Shown: piece by piece, positions 1 through 7,697 of the stretch | Layout: each line of letters begins with the position of its first letter | Position numbering within the stretch: position 1 is the stretch's first letter | NCBI GenBank assembly: GCA_937871165.1 | Contig: CALMXK010000136.1 | Location: 1 to 37,896 of the forward strand | DNA: 37,896 nucleotides | Origin: an uncultured Actinomycetes bacterium | GTDB taxonomy: Bacteria; Actinomycetota; Thermoleophilia; Miltoncostaeales; Miltoncostaeaceae | Direction of reading: 5' to 3' | Notes under the pieces: generated by a model | The model's input: the letters and a program-made list of their open reading frames with translations, nothing else | Told to the model about the DNA's origin: nothing | Database searches by the model: none | Position numbers and translations under genes: made by a program

Positions 1-5
1 TTTTT

Positions 6-75
6 AATGAGACGGCGACCACCGAGATCTACACTAGATCGCTCGTCGGCAGCGTCAGATGTGTATAAGAGACAG
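6..75 (+). other. Illumina Nextera P5 adapter (artefact)
   Basis: This is the Nextera P5-side adapter: the P5 flow-cell sequence (with one T-to-G difference near its start), the 8-base index TAGATCGC, the Read 1 linker and the Tn5 mosaic end finishing in GTGTATAAGAGACAG. It is library sequence, not genome, and follows five T residues. It is open in the frame of the truncated gene that follows, so a naive gene call would give that gene a false adapter-encoded N-terminus. Confidence 0.98.
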
Positions 76-243
76 ATGATCGACGACTCGCTCGCCCGCT
101 TGAGCTCGATCGCCGCAGGGCTCGCCCACCTGGCGCCGCAACCCATGGTGGAACGGCTGGTGCGCGAGAGCATCGGACATGGGGTCCAGGCGGACGACGT
201 CTGCGTGATCGCCGTCCGGCGCGAGCGCCCGTCGCCCGAGTGA
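76..243 (+). CDS. SpoIIE/PP2C-type phosphatase, C-terminal fragment
   Basis: Only the last 55 residues remain; the 5' part is cut off by the contig end and replaced by adapter. The tail has the layout seen at the end of SpoIIE/RsbU-type serine phosphatase domains: a helix with LVRESIGHG, then ADDVCVIAVRR, where the DD pair before the last beta strand matches the metal-binding Asp region of these PP2C-like enzymes. Such phosphatases dephosphorylate STAS anti-anti-sigma factors and so release a sigma factor. The neighbours (sigma factor, anti-sigma kinase, STAS protein) fit that role well. The sensor domains that would tell what signal it responds to lie outside the window. The ATG at 76 is internal, not the true start. 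Confidence 0.75.
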   Translation: MIDDSLARLSSIAAGLAHLAPQPMVERLVRESIGHGVQADDVCVIAVRRERPSPE

Positions 244-258
244 CCCTGGTCGGGTCAC
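240..258. terminator. Hairpin between convergent genes
   Basis: A perfect 7-bp stem, GTGACCC with GGGTCAC around the 5-base loop TGGTC, overlaps the phosphatase stop codon and ends 9 bases before the sigma gene's stop. It has no T-tract on either side. Its position between two convergent genes suggests a bidirectional terminator. Confidence 0.55.
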
Positions 259-266
259 CCTCGAAT

Positions 267-956
267 CTAGTGGTCCCCGACCTGGTCGCGCAATGTCGCG
301 AGCGCACGGGTGATCAACCGCGACACATGCATCTGCGAGATGCCGACCCGTTCGGCGATCTCGGACTGGGTGAGTCCTTGCGCGAACCGCATGAGCAGGA
401 TGTTCTGTTCGCGTTCGGGCAGTTCTGCGACCCGGTCGCTCAGGATCGCACGGGCTTCGGCCTGATCGAACCCGCTGTCGTCCGCTGCGATGTCGAGCGT
501 CGATTCGTCGTCGTCGTCGCTCGGTGTGCGCGACAGACTCATCGGCTGGTATGCCGCACCGACAGCGATCGCGTCGAGCACGCCGTCGGTGCTCAGATCG
601 GTATGTGCGGCCAACTCGGCGATGGACGGGCTGCGTCCGAGCTTGGTGGACAGCTCCTGGAGCGCCTGATTGACCGTCCGATGGGATTCCTGCAGCCCTC
701 TCGGAACGTGGACCATCCAGGTGCGATCGCGAAAGTGCCGACGGATCTCGCCGAGGATCGTCGGCGTTGCGAAGCTTGCGAGGTCCACGCCGCGCGTAGG
801 ATCGAACCGGTCGACCGCTTTGATCAGCCCGATGGTGCCGACCTGGATCAGGTCGTCGAGCGGCTCGCCGCGACGGGCATATCGCCCGGCGAGCGCCTTG
901 ACCAACGGCATGAGTTCTAGGATCCGCCGGTCACGGTCCGCGCGCTGGTCGGTCAC
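267..956 (-). CDS. RNA polymerase sigma factor, SigB/SigF/SigG type
   Basis: A group 3 (general stress or sporulation type) sigma factor of 229 residues from the chosen GTG. Region 2 covers about residues 15-85, with DLIQVGTIGLIKAVDRFDP and then FATPTILGEIRRHFRD; region 3 about 90-160; region 4 about 175-225 with the helix-turn-helix LTQSEIAERVGISQMHVSRL. It has no extracytoplasmic-type shortening. The frame stays open to an ATG at 1079, but that start would add 41 residues unlike the family and leave only 5 bases to the divergent anti-sigma gene. The GTG at 956 starts just before the conserved region and leaves a 128-base shared control region. Its activity is presumably held by the RsbW-like kinase encoded next to it. 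I cannot tell SigB from SigF by name. Confidence 0.92.
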   Translation of the reverse strand: MTDQRADRDRRILELMPLVKALAGRYARRGEPLDDLIQVGTIGLIKAVDRFDPTRGVDLASFATPTILGEIRRHFRDRTWMVHVPRGLQESHRTVNQALQELSTKLGRSPSIAELAAHTDLSTDGVLDAIAVGAAYQPMSLSRTPSDDDDESTLDIAADDSGFDQAEARAILSDRVAELPEREQNILLMRFAQGLTQSEIAERVGISQMHVSRLITRALATLRDQVGDH

Positions 957-1049
957 GTCAAACCCAGGACGACAGGTGTGCACATGCGCTGCATCGGACC
1001 AAAGACTACGGACGTGTGAACGTGTCTGTCGAGAATATTTCGAATGAAT

Positions 1050-1075
1050 GTTTCGACTCCGAACAAAGAGGGTAG
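1050..1075 (+). promoter_or_regulatory. SigB/SigF-type promoter of the anti-sigma gene
   Basis: GTTT (1050-1053), 16 bases, then GGGTAG (1070-1075) closely matches the promoter pattern known for actinobacterial and Bacillus stress sigma factors (GTTT, 14-17 bases, GGGTAT). Transcription should start about 1082, only a few bases before the GTG at 1085, so the message may be leaderless. The AAAGAGGG within it could instead be a poorly spaced ribosome site. It suggests that the sigma factor encoded opposite drives its own antagonist. Confidence 0.6.
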
Positions 1076-1084
1076 ACACCTACG

Positions 1085-1525
1085 GTGAGCCACCCCGGAC
1101 CACATCCTTCGACCGCCGATTCCAGCGTGGAGCTGCGACTTCCCGCAACGGCAAACCACGTTGTCGTGGCGCGGCAGGCGCTGAGCGGTGTGGCAGACAC
1201 GTTCGGGTGGGACGCGTCGTTTTCGGATGACGTTCGGTTGGCGCTCAGCGAGGCCTGCACGAACGTCGTTCAGCACGCATATCGCAATGTCTCCTCGCCG
1301 GGCGACATGATGATCTCCATCCTTGTGGAAGCCGGCCGGCTGCTTGTCGCCGTCAGCGACGACGGTGTTGGAATCGTGGCGCCGTCGCGAAGCAACGGAC
1401 TTGGACTTGGCCTGCCGCTGATGCGCACCCTGTCCGACGATTTGCAGCTGGACTCGAGCGACGGCCACACCGAGGTTCGGATGGCGTTCTCGCCGACGGT
1501 GGCGGTGGCGCATGCTGGGGAGTGA
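1085..1525 (+). CDS. Anti-sigma factor serine kinase (RsbW/SpoIIAB-like)
   Basis: A 146-residue GHKL-fold ATPase. The N-box is at about 49-65 (DDVRLALSEACTNVVQHAY, with Glu56 and Asn60 in the Mg-ATP positions), the G1 box DDGVG at 92-96, and a Gly-rich G2 region NGLGLGL at 104-110. Proteins of this family bind and silence a sigma factor, and also phosphorylate a STAS anti-anti-sigma protein on Ser; the unphosphorylated STAS protein pulls them off the sigma factor. Sigma factor, STAS protein and a phosphatase tail are all encoded within 2 kb. The GTG start at 1085 sits just after a stress-sigma-type promoter. It overlaps the next gene by 14 bases, so the two are co-transcribed. Confidence 0.9.
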   Translation: MSHPGPHPSTADSSVELRLPATANHVVVARQALSGVADTFGWDASFSDDVRLALSEACTNVVQHAYRNVSSPGDMMISILVEAGRLLVAVSDDGVGIVAPSRSNGLGLGLPLMRTLSDDLQLDSSDGHTEVRMAFSPTVAVAHAGE

Positions 1526-1817
1526 GATCACGCTCCGCGTCGATCCGGGCGAGGTCGGTCAGAACGTCCTTCGCCGAACCGTCCGTGCCGTGTGCGCACC
1601 GACGACGCTTCCGTTGGATCGCGTCGACGACCTGCTGATCATCTGTGACGAGCTTCTTGCACACGACGGGTGGGACAGGGCCTTCACCCTGACTGCACTC
1701 ACCGACGGTGTTCGCGTGATCGTCCGTGAGATGGATGCCGGGCCGATCGTTCCCGCGCTTGCAAGTTCCGTCGTCACCGACGACGGGCAGCTTGCGATCA
1801 CCGTGCTCGCCCGCTGA
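1512..1817 (+). CDS. Small degenerate HATPase-like protein, function unknown
   Basis: A 101-residue protein overlapping the anti-sigma gene by 14 bases. Its layout echoes that gene at low similarity: an N-terminal strand and helix, DRVDDLLIICDELLAHDG at about 36-53 in the place of the N-box, and TDGVRVIVREMDAGP at about 64-78 in the place of the strand before the G1 box. The Asn of the N-box and the DxGxG glycine box are absent, and there is no G2 lid, so it is unlikely to hydrolyse ATP. It may be a shortened, non-catalytic relative that binds the sigma factor, the STAS protein or the kinase. The relationship is my reading of the pattern and would need a profile search. The ATG at 1512 is the only reasonable start. 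Confidence 0.6.
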   Translation: MLGSEITLRVDPGEVGQNVLRRTVRAVCAPTTLPLDRVDDLLIICDELLAHDGWDRAFTLTALTDGVRVIVREMDAGPIVPALASSVVTDDGQLAITVLAR

Positions 1818-1833
1818 TCGCGCCGGCGATCAG
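1814..1833. terminator. Hairpin between convergent genes
   Basis: A perfect 8-bp stem, CTGATCGC with GCGATCAG around the loop GCCG. It includes the stop codon of the upstream gene and ends 3 bases before the stop codon of the convergent STAS gene. There is no T-tract. It is a likely bidirectional terminator. Confidence 0.6.
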
Positions 1834-1836
1834 TCG

Positions 1837-2178
1837 CTACTCGCTCCGATCAACCCCGTCGGTCGACGCCACCTCGGGGATGCGCCCCCGCAGATTGATG
1901 AGCTCAAGCAGTCGGGCGACCGCCGGAGAGGGGCAGCAGATCGCAAAATGCCGACCTGCGCCGTTGGCGAGTCCCTGGGCCTCGACCAGTGCCCGGATGC
2001 CGCTTGAATCCATGAAGGAGACGTCGGAGAGCTCGAACACGATCGGGCCCTCGGTCTCACGGATGGTGTCCGTCAACTGCTCGGCCGTTGCGACGTCCAC
2101 CTCGCCATGAAAGCGTGCGACCGTCGTTTGGCCCGTCGACGCGACCGCTACACGAAGAATGTGTCCCGAGTCGGTCAT
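1837..2178 (-). CDS. STAS-domain anti-anti-sigma factor (SpoIIAA/RsbV-like)
   Basis: A 113-residue single STAS domain. The phosphorylation loop reads VSFMDSSGIRALVEA (residues 53-67), with the Ser pair after Asp57 as the expected phosphate acceptor, as in SpoIIAA and RsbV. In the unphosphorylated state such proteins capture the anti-sigma kinase and free the sigma factor. The frame is open upstream to 2364, inside gnd, but ATG 2178 starts the domain correctly. No ribosome site is visible; a -10-like TAAGTT lies 8 bases upstream, so it may be leaderless. It also lies only 29 bases downstream of gnd on the same strand, so read-through from pgi-gnd is possible. Confidence 0.9.
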   Translation of the reverse strand: MTDSGHILRVAVASTGQTTVARFHGEVDVATAEQLTDTIRETEGPIVFELSDVSFMDSSGIRALVEAQGLANGAGRHFAICCPSPAVARLLELINLRGRIPEVASTDGVDRSE

Positions 2179-2186
2179 CGAAAGCG

Positions 2187-2192
2187 AACTTA
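2187..2192 (-). promoter_or_regulatory. Possible -10 box of the STAS gene
   Basis: On the minus strand TAAGTT fits the TAnnnT form of actinobacterial -10 boxes. It ends 8 bases before ATG 2178, which would give a leaderless message. I see no clear -35. Confidence 0.35.
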
Positions 2193-2207
2193 GCAGACGG
2201 CCGCGGG

Positions 2208-3218
2208 CTACTTCTTCTCGTGATGGCCGCCGAACTGCTTGCGCATCGCGGAGAGCACCTTGTCGGCGAAGAGCCCTTCGCCGCGAGAGCTGAAGCGTTC
2301 GAACAGTGAGGCGGTCAACACGTGGGCGGGGACACCGGTTTCGACCGCCGCTTGCACCGTCCACCGTCCCTCGCCGCTGTCGGACACCCGGCCGCTGAAC
2401 TCCTCAAGGTCGGGATCGTCGTGCAGGGCGATCGCCGTGAGATCGAGCAACCAGCTGGCCACGACACTGCCACGCCGCCACAGTTCGGCGATGGCGGCGG
2501 TGTCCAGGTCGTACTGGTAGTACTCGGGGTGGGTGAGCGGCGCGGTCTCCGCGTCGTGCACCTGGTCCGCTTTGCCCGCGTTCGCCTTGCGCAGAATGGC
2601 GAAGCCCTCCGCGTAGGCCGCCATGGCGCCGTACTCGATGCCGTTGTGGACCATCTTGACGAAGTGACCGGCACCCGCCGGACCACAGTGCAGGTATCCC
2701 TGCTCTTCGGTTCCCCCGTCACCGGCCCGGCCGGGCGTGCGCGGCGCGGACGCGATTCCCGGGGCCAGCGTGGCGAAGATCGGATCGAGCCTGCCCACCG
2801 CGTCGGCGTTGCCGCCGATCATCATGCAGTAGCCGCGCTCAAGTCCGAACACGCCGCCGCTCGTGCCGACGTCGATGAAGTCGATGCCGCGTTCGGCAAG
2901 CTCCGCGGCACGTGCCATGTCGTCGCGGTAGTAGCTGTTGCCGCCGTCGATGACCACGTCGCCGGTGCTGAGAACCTCGGCGACATCCGCGATCACCCGC
3001 GCGGTGATGCCTGCCGGCACCATCACCCACACCGCACGTGGTCCATCGAGCTTCGACGCGAGTTCCGCGAGCGTGTACGCGGGAATGGCGCCTTCCGCGG
3101 CCAGGGCGGTGACGGCGTCGGCGTTGACGTCGAACACCACGCACGTGTGGCCGTCGCGCATCAGGCGTCTGACGATGTTCGCGCCCATGCGTCCCAGCCC
3201 CACCATGCCAAGTTGCAT
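2208..3218 (-). CDS. gnd: 6-phosphogluconate dehydrogenase, decarboxylating (short Gnd type)
   Basis: Oxidises 6-phosphogluconate to ribulose 5-phosphate and CO2 with NAD(P)+, in the oxidative pentose phosphate pathway in the cytoplasm. The 336-residue protein opens with the Rossmann motif [13 protein letters not shown], followed by [11 protein letters not shown] and the catalytic segment [13 protein letters not shown], whose Lys is the catalytic base. It is the short form of about 300-340 residues (YqeC/GntZ-like), not the 470-residue E. coli form. The frame is open to ATG 3263, but ATG 3218 starts directly at the Rossmann strand and has GAGGA 7 bases upstream, so I prefer it. It follows pgi by 49 bases and is probably in one operon with it. 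Confidence 0.93.
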   Translation of the reverse strand: MQLGMVGLGRMGANIVRRLMRDGHTCVVFDVNADAVTALAAEGAIPAYTLAELASKLDGPRAVWVMVPAGITARVIADVAEVLSTGDVVIDGGNSYYRDDMARAAELAERGIDFIDVGTSGGVFGLERGYCMMIGGNADAVGRLDPIFATLAPGIASAPRTPGRAGDGGTEEQGYLHCGPAGAGHFVKMVHNGIEYGAMAAYAEGFAILRKANAGKADQVHDAETAPLTHPEYYQYDLDTAAIAELWRRGSVVASWLLDLTAIALHDDPDLEEFSGRVSDSGEGRWTVQAAVETGVPAHVLTASLFERFSSRGEGLFADKVLSAMRKQFGGHHEKK

Positions 3219-3267
3219 GGTGGTCCTCGGTGTGTCCGAACCAGATGAAGTAGTCATGACCACCAGC

Positions 3268-4902
3268 CTACTGACGTCGACGTGCCTCGCGATAGCGTCG
3301 AATCAGCGCGTTGGTGGATGCGTCGTGGGTCAGCTCGGGCGCGGCGACGGCGGTGAGCTCCGGGGTGATGCGTTTGGCGAGCACCTTGCCGAGCTCCACG
3401 CCCCACTGGTCGAACGAGTTGATCTGCCACACGGCACCCATGGTGAACACGCGGTGCTCGTACAGGGCGATCAGCTGCCCAAGCACCGACGGGGTGAGCC
3501 GCGGCGCAAGGATCGTCGTCGTCGGGCGGTTGCCCGCGAACACGCGATGGGGCACCTGATGCGGTGGTACACCCTCGGCTTCGACCTCGTCGCGGGTCTT
3601 GCCGAAGGCCAGGGCCTGCGTTTGCGCGAAGAAGTTCGCCATCAGCTGGTCATGGTGTCCGTCGACCTCATGGCGAGGATGCATGAACCCGATGAAGTCC
3701 GCGGGGATCAGCCGCGTCCCCTGGTGGATCAGCTGGTAATAGGCATGCTGCCCGTTGGTTCCCGGGGTGCCCCAGACGATCGGCCCGGTTTCGTATCGCA
3801 CGGGTTCACCGTCGAGCGTGACCGATTTGCCGTTGCTCTCCATGTCCAGCTGTTGCAGGTACGCCGGGAAACGCGACAGATAGTTGCAGTAGGGGAGCAC
3901 GGCCTGCGTGTGCGCCCCGAAGAAGTTGGCGTACCAGATGCCGAGCAGACCCATCATCATCGGCACGTTCTGCTCAGGCGGCGCCGTGCGAAAGTGTTCG
4001 TCCACGGTGTGGAAGCCGGCGAGCATCTCGTCGAAGCCCTCCGGACCGATGGACAACATGATCGACAGGCCGATGGCGGAATCCATGCTGTAGCGCCCAC
4101 CGACCCAGTCCCAGAAGCCGAACATGTTGGCGGGGTCGATGCCGAACTTCATCACCTCGTCGGCATTCGTCGAAACGGCCACGAAGTGTCTGGCCACCGC
4201 AGCGTCGTCGCCGAGCTTGCCGAGCAACCACCGGCGGGCCGAGAGCGCATTCGTGATGGTCTCGATGGTTGTGAAGGTCTTCGACGCGACGATGAACAGC
4301 GTCTCTTCGGGATCCAGGTCGGCGGTGGCCTCCCAGATGTCGTCGCCGTCGACGTTCGAGACGAACCGAAACCGCATCGCCCGGTCACTCTCGTCGCGAA
4401 GGGCTTCGACCGCCATGGCCGGGCCGAGATCCGAGCCGCCGATCCCGATGTTCACGATGTTGCGGATGCGGCGCTCCGAAAACCCGCGCCACGCACCCGA
4501 GCGCACCCGGCGGGCGAAGTCCCGCATCTGGTCGAGGACCGCGTGCACGTCCGCGCTGACGTGTTGGCCGTCGACCTCGAGATCGGTGCCTTCGGGGAGC
4601 CGCAGCGCCGTGTGGAGGACTGCGCGGTCCTCGGTGACGTTGATGTGCGCGCCGCGAAACATCGCGTCCACACGTGCCGGGACACCGGTGGCGTGTGCAA
4701 GGGCGCTGAGCAGGTCGATCGTCGTCGACGTCGCCCGGTGCTTGGAGAAGTCGACAACCAGGTCGCCGACCTCGAGGGTCATCGCATCGGCGCGCTCAGG
4801 ATGATCCGCGAAGAGCGTCCGAAGATGCGTCCCCGCGATCTCGCGATGATGGTCGGCGAGCGCCGCCCAAGCCGGTGTGTCGATGATCTGGTCGTCGGCC
4901 AC
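3268..4902 (-). CDS. pgi: Glucose-6-phosphate isomerase
   Basis: Interconverts glucose 6-phosphate and fructose 6-phosphate in glycolysis and gluconeogenesis. The protein has 544 residues, normal for the bacterial long form. Visible signatures are [14 protein letters not shown] for phosphate binding, the first family signature [13 protein letters not shown], and [14 protein letters not shown] near the C-terminus, which contains the second. The start is GTG 4902, with GGAGG 4 bases upstream. Gnd follows on the same strand, which puts the entry to glycolysis and the exit of the oxidative pentose pathway in one operon. A 108-base gap separates it from the AAA+ gene upstream, enough for its own promoter. 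Confidence 0.96.
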   Translation of the reverse strand: MADDQIIDTPAWAALADHHREIAGTHLRTLFADHPERADAMTLEVGDLVVDFSKHRATSTTIDLLSALAHATGVPARVDAMFRGAHINVTEDRAVLHTALRLPEGTDLEVDGQHVSADVHAVLDQMRDFARRVRSGAWRGFSERRIRNIVNIGIGGSDLGPAMAVEALRDESDRAMRFRFVSNVDGDDIWEATADLDPEETLFIVASKTFTTIETITNALSARRWLLGKLGDDAAVARHFVAVSTNADEVMKFGIDPANMFGFWDWVGGRYSMDSAIGLSIMLSIGPEGFDEMLAGFHTVDEHFRTAPPEQNVPMMMGLLGIWYANFFGAHTQAVLPYCNYLSRFPAYLQQLDMESNGKSVTLDGEPVRYETGPIVWGTPGTNGQHAYYQLIHQGTRLIPADFIGFMHPRHEVDGHHDQLMANFFAQTQALAFGKTRDEVEAEGVPPHQVPHRVFAGNRPTTTILAPRLTPSVLGQLIALYEHRVFTMGAVWQINSFDQWGVELGKVLAKRITPELTAVAAPELTHDASTNALIRRYREARRRQ

Positions 4903-5010
4903 ACGTCCTCCAAACGATCATTGCCGAATGGGGTGAACGCTACCTTGCCGCTCCCTGGACGAACGGATAGGCGTGGGTCCAGTCGTCGCGTCGACCCTGT
5001 CCGGAGGCCA

Positions 5011-6321
5011 CTAGGTCAGGCGATGATCGTCGATGTAGGCGAGGGTGTCGTCGTACATCCCACCGCGATTTGCGGCCATTGCGTGCTCGACCGACGCGGA
5101 GAACCACTTCGGGGCCGACGGACGGATCTCGCGCAGCGCCCGTGTCATATGCCCGGGGCCGACGGCGGGCGTCGCGCCCAGTGCGTCATTTGCGGCGAGT
5201 TCCTGCGCACGTTCGCAAAGTTGCGTCAGGTCGTTGCCCGAGAAGTGCACGGTGCGCTCGACAATCCATCCGACGTCCAACCCGGCGAGGGTGACGGTCC
5301 GAAACTGAAACCGAAGGATCGCCTCACGCGCGCGGGCATCCGGCGGGGCGACGAGGAGGGTTCGGTCGATCGCGCCGCTGGTGAGCAGCGACACGTCGAT
5401 GTGCCACGGCTCCGTGCTGCCGGCGACCGTGGTGATCCCGCGATTTGCCGCAGTGTTCGCCAGTTCGGCCGCGAGGCGCGTCACCAACCGGCGATCTGGC
5501 GCGTCGTCACCGGTCGCCCGCACGCCGACACGTTCAATGTCATTCAAAAACAGCACGCAGGGGGCTGCGGCACGGGCGGCGTTGAAGAGGCGATGGATGT
5601 TCTCGCGCGGGTCGCCGGGCCACTCGAGCGACGAGCCCATCTCGATCGGCAGAAAACCCGCGTTCAGCTCGCCGGCGAGCGTGCGGGCGAAGAAGCTCTT
5701 TCCACAGCCGGGGGGACCAAACATCAGGACGCCGCCGATCTGCCGATCGGGGTGCTCTGCGAGTGGCTTGAGTACCACGTCGCTGATGCGTTGCTTGACG
5801 GCATCGACGCCGATGATGCTCTTGAAGGACAGCCGGGGGCGCTCGATGGTCTCGGGATCGATCACCAGCACGGTGGGCGTCGGCGGCGCGTCGAGGTCGT
5901 CGGGAAGCGCGTGCGGCACATCTGCGGCCGGTGGCGCATCGGGGGCCGTCGCGGGCGTCTGCGCGTCGGGGAGCGGCGGTGGGGTGGAGTGCGTTTCGCC
6001 TGCGGGCGGCACGAAGCCGGACCAGACGTCGGGAACGGCCTCCTCGTGGTAGTTCGCGAGGGCGTCTGCGACGCGGTTGAACGCGTTTGCTCGACGGTCG
6101 TGCGCCACTTCGGCGCAGGCTCCGGCCGCACGGTACCCGTCGGGATTGTCCGGATGGGCCGACATGATCGTCTCGGCGTGGACCATCGCTTCGATGGACC
6201 GTCCGGCGTCCAACAGGAGCGTGATCAGCTTGAGTCGCGCCGCGACATCGTCCGGATGGGTCGCGACCATCGTCTCGAGGTGGGCCAAGGGACTGGCTGT
6301 GGAAGCATCGATTGTGCCCAT
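5011..6321 (-). CDS. TPR/AAA+ ATPase with altered catalytic motifs
   Basis: A 436-residue protein of unknown role. Residues about 12-90 look like TPR-type helix pairs (LAHLETMVATHPDD, then AETIMSAHPDNPDGY). About 100-155 is a Pro/Ala-rich linker, and 165-425 is an AAA+ module of the FtsH/VPS4/p97 kind. Walker A is intact (GPPGCGKS, 202-209). Walker B reads VLFLND (256-261) in place of the usual hhhhDE. The Sensor 1 position holds Thr303 instead of Asn, and the arginine-finger region reads GAIDR, keeping only the second Arg. It may bind ATP but hydrolyse it slowly, or act as a scaffold. No membrane segment or signal peptide is seen. It is alone on this strand and divergent from the aldolase gene. 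A start further upstream is not supported. Confidence 0.82.
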   Translation of the reverse strand: MGTIDASTASPLAHLETMVATHPDDVAARLKLITLLLDAGRSIEAMVHAETIMSAHPDNPDGYRAAGACAEVAHDRRANAFNRVADALANYHEEAVPDVWSGFVPPAGETHSTPPPLPDAQTPATAPDAPPAADVPHALPDDLDAPPTPTVLVIDPETIERPRLSFKSIIGVDAVKQRISDVVLKPLAEHPDRQIGGVLMFGPPGCGKSFFARTLAGELNAGFLPIEMGSSLEWPGDPRENIHRLFNAARAAAPCVLFLNDIERVGVRATGDDAPDRRLVTRLAAELANTAANRGITTVAGSTEPWHIDVSLLTSGAIDRTLLVAPPDARAREAILRFQFRTVTLAGLDVGWIVERTVHFSGNDLTQLCERAQELAANDALGATPAVGPGHMTRALREIRPSAPKWFSASVEHAMAANRGGMYDDTLAYIDDHRLT

Positions 6322-6387
6322 TGCCTGGATCTATCGGCGCGACCGCGCTGAAAGTTAATGGGCATTTGACGCGTCTTGAGGACACCC

Positions 6388-6402
6388 CGCCCGTTTCGGG
6401 CG
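6388..6402. repeat. 15-bp inverted repeat between AAA+ and aldolase genes
   Basis: CGCCCG, TTT, CGGGCG is a perfect inverted repeat in the 135-base gap between the two divergent genes. It lies 55 bases upstream of the aldolase start. It could be an operator or an mRNA leader hairpin; nothing else supports either. Confidence 0.3.
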
Positions 6403-6456
6403 CAAAGTGCGTCAGGCAGACTAGAAGGAGCAATCTTCGACGAAGGGACACCGGAA

Positions 6457-7533
6457 ATGGCGAAGACCACCACCGCCACGCTCGCAGGGATCGAGGCGAT
6501 CCTCGGCGACTCCGCATCAGGCCTGCTCGACCATACGTGCACGACGATCGCCAAGGAGCGCATCGCCGCGCCCGGCCCGGATTTCGTCGACCGCGTGACA
6601 TCGGCGAGCGACCGCTCGTCGCGCGTGTTGAAGTCGCTGTCGGACATGTACAACCACGGTCGCCTGGCGGGCACCGGGTACCTGTCGATCCTTCCGGTGG
6701 ATCAGGGAATCGAGCATTCCGGCGGTGCGTCGTTCGCCAAGAACCCCGACTACTTCGACCCGAACCGCATTGTTGAACTTGCGATCGAGGGCGGCTGCAA
6801 CGCCGTCGCATCGACCCTCGGCGTGCTGGGACAGACGGCTCGGCGCTACGCGCACCGCATCCCGTTCATGCTCAAGATCAACCACAACGAGTTCCTGAGC
6901 TACCCGAACGGCTACGACCAAATCATGTTCGCGTCGATCAAACAGGCGTTCGACATGGGCTGCGTCGCGGTCGGCGCGACCATCTACTTCGGGTCCGAGG
7001 AGTCCAAGCGTCAGATCCAGGAAGTCTCGCAGGCGTTCGCCGCCGCGCACGAGCTCGGGATGGCCACCGTGCTGTGGTGCTACCTGCGAAGCCCCGACTT
7101 CAAGACGAAGGAACACGACTACCACGTCGCGACCGACCTCACCGGCCAGGCGAACCACCTGGGAGTCACGATCGGGGCGGACATCATCAAACAGAAGCTG
7201 CCGGAGACCGTCGCCCCCGGCTTCGACGATCTGAAGTTCGGCAAGTCCGACCCGCGGATGTACAGCGAGCTGATGAGCGACAACCCGATCGACATGACCC
7301 GCTACCAGATCGCCAACTGCTACATGGGCCGCATCCCGCTCATCAACTCGGGCGGCGCGTCCGGAGCGAATGATCTGGGCGATGCGGTCTTCACGGCCGT
7401 GGTGAACAAGCGCGCAGGTGGCGCGGGCCTCATCAGCGGTCGCAAGGCGTTCCAGAAGCCGCTTGCGGACGGTGTCGCGCTCTTGAACGCGATCCAGGAC
7501 GTCTACCTCTGCAAGGACATCGACCTGGCCTGA
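6457..7533 (+). CDS. fbaB: Fructose-bisphosphate aldolase, class I (FbaB/DhnA type)
   Basis: Cleaves fructose 1,6-bisphosphate to dihydroxyacetone phosphate and glyceraldehyde 3-phosphate through a lysine Schiff base, without metal. The 358-residue protein has the archaeal/E. coli FbaB layout: [17 protein letters not shown] early, then MLKINHNEF, and [10 protein letters not shown], whose Lys is the expected Schiff-base residue. The phosphate loop INSGGASG and a GRKAFQKP segment are near the C-terminus. ATG 6457 is chosen over the in-frame ATG 6376 because AAGGGA lies 8 bases upstream and the protein then starts like its family. It is a single-gene unit: divergent from the AAA+ gene and followed by a strong hairpin. 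With pgi nearby, much of upper glycolysis is local. Confidence 0.93.
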   Translation: MAKTTTATLAGIEAILGDSASGLLDHTCTTIAKERIAAPGPDFVDRVTSASDRSSRVLKSLSDMYNHGRLAGTGYLSILPVDQGIEHSGGASFAKNPDYFDPNRIVELAIEGGCNAVASTLGVLGQTARRYAHRIPFMLKINHNEFLSYPNGYDQIMFASIKQAFDMGCVAVGATIYFGSEESKRQIQEVSQAFAAAHELGMATVLWCYLRSPDFKTKEHDYHVATDLTGQANHLGVTIGADIIKQKLPETVAPGFDDLKFGKSDPRMYSELMSDNPIDMTRYQIANCYMGRIPLINSGGASGANDLGDAVFTAVVNKRAGGAGLISGRKAFQKPLADGVALLNAIQDVYLCKDIDLA

Positions 7534-7541
7534 TCGCCCGA

Positions 7542-7580
7542 CGGATCGTCGCCCGTCGCCAGATGGCGGGCGACGATCCG
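7542..7580 (+). terminator. Strong hairpin after the aldolase gene
   Basis: A perfect 14-bp stem, CGGATCGTCGCCCG with CGGGCGACGATCCG, encloses an 11-base loop 8 bases after the aldolase stop codon. There is no T-tract. This is the strongest hairpin I found in the window; it may end transcription or protect the 3' end of the message. Confidence 0.7.
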
Positions 7581-7638
7581 CATGGCGCGTACGTGCGCCG
7601 AGCCGTTTTGGATTTCGACGGCGCCTCGCCGGTGGTGT

Positions 7639-7668
7639 ACTTCACACAGTGAAGTTCCTCACTGGAAC
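7639..7668. promoter_or_regulatory. Three interlocking inverted repeats upstream of egtB, including a Crp-type site
   Basis: Within 30 bases three perfect dyads share arms: ACTTCAC-ACA-GTGAAGT (7639-7655), CAGTGA-N6-TCACTG (7647-7664) and GTTCC-N5-GGAAC (7654-7668). The middle one contains GTGA-N6-TCAC, the core of Crp/Fnr-family operators. It ends 33 bases before the egtB start. A Crp/Fnr-type regulator is encoded at the far end of the egtBD operon. Confidence 0.5.
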
Positions 7669-7697
7669 CGGGTGGTTGCGTTCGCAATCCTGCCCGA

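Noticed and set aside
57-75. Tn5 mosaic end, suggesting a transposon
   Set aside because: The mosaic end belongs to the sequencing adapter; index and flow-cell sequences adjoin it, and no transposase is present.
957-1079. N-terminal extension of the sigma factor to ATG 1079
   Set aside because: The extra residues do not resemble sigma factors and would leave 5 bases between divergent genes; GTG 956 fits the family start.
2938-6351. A 1137-codon open frame on the plus strand opposite gnd, pgi and the AAA+ gene
   Set aside because: It runs antisense to three clear genes, its translation is Arg/His/Asp-rich without any domain, and long antisense frames are expected in high-GC coding DNA.
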